Source of the DNA: Pinus tabuliformis | Taxonomy: Eukaryota > Streptophyta > Pinopsida > Pinales > Pinaceae | Direction of reading: 5' to 3' | Length of the DNA: 64,000 nucleotides | Assembly: GCA_031772625.1 (NCBI GenBank) | Contig: CM062820.1 | Span: 316,604,783-316,668,782 of the forward strand | In this document: positions 59,640 through 64,000 of the stretch, piece after piece | Layout: every line of letters starts with the position of its first letter | Position numbering within the stretch: position 1 is the stretch's first letter | The notes under the pieces: model-generated | The model's input: only the letters and a program-made list of their open reading frames with translations | What the model was told of the DNA's origin: nothing | Database searches by the model: none | Translations under genes and position numbers: made by a program

Positions 59640-62292
59640 GTTGAACTGCGCCATCGTCCTTTATGTCCTTAACAACATACGGGCCTAACCAATGCATTTG
59701 GAATTAGTTAGGAAACTTTGTGAACTTACTGTCATAGATAAAAACCGAATCATTCACCTTGAAAGTGTGCTTCTTAATATGCCTATCATGCCAGGCCTTC
59801 TCACATTCCTTTTGCACTTGCTGGTGAAATCCTGCAAGAAACCAATCCTCCTCCAACTCCATCAACTACATAAGTCGGTCCTCCAGGGTCTCGCGATCCA
59901 TCATCTCTATCAAAGCCGCAATGCGCAAGCTTGGAAAAATATATTCCATGGGCATGACTGCCTTGATCCCATAGACCAACCTATATGTAGTTTGGCCTGT
60001 CAACTTTTTCACGTTGTCCTGTATGCCCATAGAACTGTCGGGATGCATACATCCGAATAATTTCTCTTCATGTTACAGACCTTTGTCAACGCATTCTCTA
60101 GAATCTTATTGAATGCTTCCACTCTACCATTGGCTTGGGGATGATATGGTGTACTCTTTTGATGGTATACTTGGAATTCTTTGAGCATCGGGCTGATTGT
60201 TTCATTCAAAAAATGTGTACCCCTATCACTTATTAATACCTTAGGGCACCCAAACCTCGTTAAGAGATATTCAAACAAGAACTTCGCAGTGGTAGCAGCA
60301 GTACAATCTTTCATTGGTTGCACTTTTTCCCATATGGTTAAGTACTTCATTGCGGTAATAATATACCACATGCATGTCTTCCTTCCTGGTGGTTGTATTG
60401 GACCCACAAAGTCAATTTCCCATTGGTAAAATACTTGTAATGAAACCTCAGGGTTCAAGGGTAGTTCATCTCTTCACGAAGTCTTCCCCGTCCTTTGACA
60501 AGCATCACATCCTTTACATAATTCCTTAGAATATTTATGCACTTTCGACCACCATAACCCTGCACATTGAATCTTTTGCGCGATCGCTCTACTTGCATAT
60601 TGTCCTCCCGCCACTCTTTCATGTGCTTCTGAGAGGATACTAGTGTGCTCAAACTCTGAAACATATCGGCGCAATATTTCATATGTTCCCATCTTCTACA
60701 AATGTCCAGTTATAACAAAAATCTGTAGCGCGGACCACTAGTTCCTTCTTTTGTTGAGTAGAATACCCTTCCAGAGTTGTTCCAGTAGTCAAAAATTGAA
60801 TTATATCTGCAAAGTGGTCATCTACGACGTGCACAAAAAAGATCTATGCATCTGGCAATCCTTCTTCCAGATTGTTGGTTCTTCACCTATTTTAATCCTG
60901 GATAGATGATTTGGTCCACATTCAACCATCTGAGCTTCACAATCACTTCAAAAAATATTCCTGAAATAGCGACAACCACCTACATATTCCCCCCCCCAAC
61001 ATGAGCTCATTGACCAAGTACTTGAGAGCAGAGTGATCTGTGTACATTTTGAAGTGTGTGCCCAACAAATAATGATGAAACTTCTGCATCGCATAGACCA
61101 TTGCCAGCCCTTCGCGCTCTGTAGTAGAATAATTCTTTTCGGTTTTTGACAGTTTCCTATTGGAAAATGCTATTGGATGATCAATATCACCTTCGACAAG
61201 TTGGGTCAATACCGCACCCAACGTAATACATGGGGCATCTACATTTACATGGAACTCTTTCTTCCAATCTGTACATACTAATATGGGCGTAGTCACCATC
61301 TTGTCCTTTAACACGTCCATAATCTATTAACACTCCTCATCCCAAAAAAAAGTCACATCCTTCTTTAATAGTTTCTCCATCTGCTACGCTATCTGGGCAT
61401 AAGACTTGATAAACTTCCTACAGTATCCTTTGTGGATCACTGTCACATGCAGCTCCTTAACATTTTTGGGAGCTTCTAAATTCAAAATTGCTATCCCTTC
61501 GCAGGGTCCACAATCAATCACTACTTGCATACTACATGGCCTAGCAAAATCCCAAAAGGCACACAAAATATACATTTCTTAAAGTTCAGCACAATTTGGT
61601 ATCTGTGATATGTATCCAGCATAAGGCGTAGACTTGCAACATGGCTTTACCAATTTGAACACAGTCCAATCATCAAAATATACCTCTAAGACTTTATGAA
61701 TAAACTCCGTAAACATCGCGATTACTACTCTTGAGAAGATTGTGGGTGCATTCTTCAGCGCGAATGGAATTACTTTATATTGAAAGAAACCCCACTCCTT
61801 CATGAAGGTCGTCTTGTTGCAGTCCTCTAGTGTGATATTTATTTGATGGTATTCTGAGAACCCATCAGTGAATGAATATGCCTCTTGTCCTCCAACATTT
61901 TCTAAAACTTTGTTGGTGAATGGTGTTGGAAACAGATCATGCACACTTGCATCGTTCAACTTCCTCAGGTCTACTCATATCCTAATTTTACCCTCTTGTT
62001 TCTTTTCCTGAACCACCATGGGGATCACCCAATCAGATTCTTCAACAGGTTCAATAATTTAAGCCTCCAGCATCTTATCAAGCTCTTTACGCACCTTTTC
62101 TTTATACTTTGGATTGAGCCGATAATGTCTCTTCTTGATGGGCTTCGCATTAGGTTCCAAAGTAATTTTCATAATTCCCAAGTCTCCTACAATACCCTTC
62201 AGGTCCGAGAACTTTGTTGGGAATATATCTTGGTATTTGCGTAACAGTTTGTCCACCTTATTCATTGTATCTTCATCCCAATAGTCTCCCAT
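59640..62292 (-). pseudogene. Element G pol: RT, RNase H, integrase
   Basis: Reverse transcriptase spans about 61579-62292 (IMKITLEPNAKPIKKRHYRL, YSFTDGFSEYHQINITLED, QYKVIPFALKNAPTIFSR, EVYFDDWTVF). RNase H lies at about 60943-61320 (GAVLTQLVEGDIDHPIAFSN, YSTTEREGLAMVYAMQKF, YTDHSALKYL). Integrase lies at about 59640-60692: a zinc-binding region ending CKGCDACQRTGK, the catalytic core (WEIDFVGPIQPPG, LISDRGTHFLN, HPQANGRVEAFNK) and a C-terminal WLGPYVVKDI-type segment. Gypsy order with integrase last. A fossil with several breaks. Confidence 0.85.
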
Positions 62293-62556
62293 CTTCGTGA
62301 ACTTAGGCGCTTCATCGGATCCAATATTTACTTGGTGGATTTTTAGCGACTATGTTCCATCAGGGTTCTTTGTCTAAGGTCCTTCAACCATGTGCTGACC
62401 TTTAGTTTCTGGAATGTTGATTTTTCTGGGATCATCCTCCTCCTCTTCAACAGTCATATTGTAGCATTCCAGTGTGTGGCGCAGCTGTGTACTCCAGTCT
62501 AGTTGTACCCATTCCACCAAATCTTTAGGCATTCTAAAAATAGTGACCTTAATCTC

Positions 62557-64000
62557 TTATAGCGCTTCACCAAAGCATTCGAACCCATCCTCAAAATTGA
62601 AGGTTAATAAGAAGCTTTCCTGTAGAATGTCCCACTGAGCCATTCTGTGGCGCAGTTCTGTTTCTAGATACCAATTCATAGGTATAGTGTCTAAGGTATC
62701 GCAAAAGACATGAACCCACTCTGGTTGAGTTTCTTCACCCCAAGCTTTAGTCCACCATGCCAAATGTTCGTGCAGGTCATCCTTCCCACTATTCTTCTCA
62801 GTCATCCATGTGTTAGCATATCCAAACCACAACTTCATCATTTGCTTGTATTCCTTCCAGTCAGCGAAACTCTTTTTGTGCATACCCCACCATCGGGAAG
62901 GCCTAACACGTAGTGCCAATTCAAGGGCCTGGAATTGATGCTCCTCGAGCACCTCCCTTTCAAATTCATCCAAAAAGAGATTAACATCATTCAAAAAATC
63001 ATACTAGGGAAGCTTCCTTACCATTGGGGGAATTTTGAGGTCTAAAATGGACCTCCTAAGAAAAATGTACAACCAAAACAAAATTTATAAGAACCAATAG
63101 GATTGAATACGATGATGTCAACCATGGGGGATGATTCACCATTTTTGGAGTAAAAAAGTAAAAGATTAAAAAATAATAAAACTACTTTTCAACTTGTACT
63201 TTCAACTTATCTCCCCTAACGTTTTTCTAAAATTTCGAGCAGGAGTACTTGTTGGATGAAAAATTTAATTCCTCATCCAAGGAGTATCCATGTTGCATAC
63301 TTTCGATAGACACCGCTACACGAAAAATGAGAAATACATGAAAAAAACATGATTGCAATCACGTTTTTCATGTATTTCTCATTTTTCATGTAGTAGGGTC
63401 CATCGAAAGTATGCAACATGGGTACTCCTTGGATGAGGAATCAAATCATGCATCCAACGAGTGTTTCAACTTGAAATTTGAGTAAAACCATATGGAGATA
63501 AGTTGAAAATACGAGTTGAAAAAATAGTTTTTTTCTTTTTTCCCTCTAAAATTTGATCATGTAATCTAATATTATTTTATTACTTCCACTATTATTCTAT
63601 AATTTTCTTAGGAGGCCCATTTTAGACCTCCAAATTCCCCTAATCCTCTATAGAAATGCATCGTAGTGATTTGGTCATCATATTGCAGCGCACTGTAGAT
63701 ACTTTGTGCAATTAATTCTGTCAGTGCTCGAGTTCTTCGTCTGAGTCTGAGGTGCAGGAACCATCCCTATCCCATGGAATTCATCCATTGGCCATAGGAT
63801 TGATCTAGTCTTCATCTCACACCGTGATCTTGTATATCTGGTCTAGATCATCATCATCCTCCACAAAGTCGCGAACAGGTTCAGTATAGCGCGCTCCTTC
63901 AACAGGGTCCAGTGGCACAATAACCCTAAGCGCCTTCCTCTCAAATGTCATCTTTCACTTCTTCAGGTTAATCACCACATCCATGTCAAAGGCCCAATCA
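62557..64000 (-). pseudogene. Element G gag region
   Basis: The stretch 62557-62994 encodes a gag capsid-like sequence (VNLFLDEFEREVLEEHQFQA, then WKEYKQMMKLWFGYANTWM and HLAWWTKAWGEETQPEWVHV), rich in Trp. Gag-like sequence resumes to the right of the inserted foldback element (about 63645-64000; FERKALRVIVPLDPVEGARY) and runs off the window. The protease would lie at about 62300-62556, where no clear active-site motif was identified. Confidence 0.65.
63023..63644. mobile_element. Foldback/MITE-like hairpin element
   Basis: A ~622-bp non-coding element whose halves are inverted repeats of each other. The termini (ATTGGGGGAATTTTGAGGTC at 63023; its partner ends CAAATTCCCCTAAT at 63644) pair over about 40 bp with a few mismatches. 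The arms are looser in the middle (for example TTTTCAACTTGTACTTTCAA) and nearly perfect at the centre (63286-63337 with 63350-63402: GTATGCAACATG, GAAAAATGAGAAATACATG). The loop at the tip is only about 15-25 bp. It lies inside the gag of element G, so it inserted later. A target duplication was not identified, so the DNA transposon superfamily is open. Confidence 0.85.

Larger units (their letters stand above)
55004..64000 (-). mobile_element. Ty3/gypsy element G with third ORF
   Basis: A minus-strand element: 3' LTR 55004-55914, an ORF3 region (about 55975-59008), integrase, RNase H and RT (about 59640-62300), and gag (62557 to beyond 64000). The gag is interrupted by a foldback element at 63023-63644. 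RT and integrase motifs place it in the plant OTA branch (Tat/Athila side) rather than with chromoviruses. Its 5' LTR is off the right edge. Broken, with more than a dozen interruptions. Confidence 0.8.

Overview
The window looks like plant nuclear DNA made almost entirely of old, nested LTR retrotransposons. I see no host protein gene, no rRNA and no convincing functional tRNA gene. The plant assignment rests on Ty1/copia (Tork/Tnt1-like) and Ty3/gypsy (Tat/Ogre-like, chromovirus-like) gag-pol domains, on initiator-Met-tRNA and GGCGAC/GGCGCT primer-binding sites, and on TG...CA LTRs with 5-bp target duplications. LTR pairs have drifted to roughly one difference in 8-12 bases by eye, and insertions are stacked several deep. 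That suits a large, slowly purged seed-plant genome (a gymnosperm would fit), but the species cannot be named from this sequence.

Layout. 1-5636: the 5' half of a minus-strand Tat/Ogre-like gypsy element (A) with long open gag frames; it enters from the left edge and sits in B. 5637-~9019: a decayed minus-strand chromovirus-like gypsy element (B). 9020-18656: two plus-strand copia elements in tandem, sharing a central LTR. 18657-19640: GC-richer unclassified repeat with a tRNA-derived, SINE-like piece. 19641-29827: AT-rich, gene-poor DNA with an LTR-like non-coding stretch (27.0-29.1 kb) and a large AT-cored hairpin (28.7 kb). 29828-41935: a nested chain: copia element 3 (minus), an LTR piece of family H, copia element 4 (minus, two LTRs), and a Tekay/Del-like LTR (E). 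41936-47790: non-coding repeat-rich DNA with several tandem arrays and a solo LTR of family H with a perfect target duplication.

47790-55003: a plus-strand Tat-like gypsy array (F): internal 3' end, LTR, short internal segment, LTR, long gag-pol segment. The long segment carries a second solo LTR with a perfect duplication, and an RNase H domain upstream of the reverse transcriptase. 55004-64000: a minus-strand gypsy element (G) with LTR, a long third ORF region downstream of integrase, pol and gag. Its gag is interrupted by a ~620-bp foldback/MITE-like hairpin element.

The unifying theme is genome architecture. Two unrelated families (copia at 9-18.6 kb and gypsy F at 47.8-55 kb) show the same tandem arrangement in which neighbouring copies share an LTR. 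Two solo LTRs show the complementary outcome of LTR-LTR recombination. Foldback and hairpin repeats recur at 22.8, 28.7, 54.3 and 63.0 kb. No operons or host pathways can be described here.
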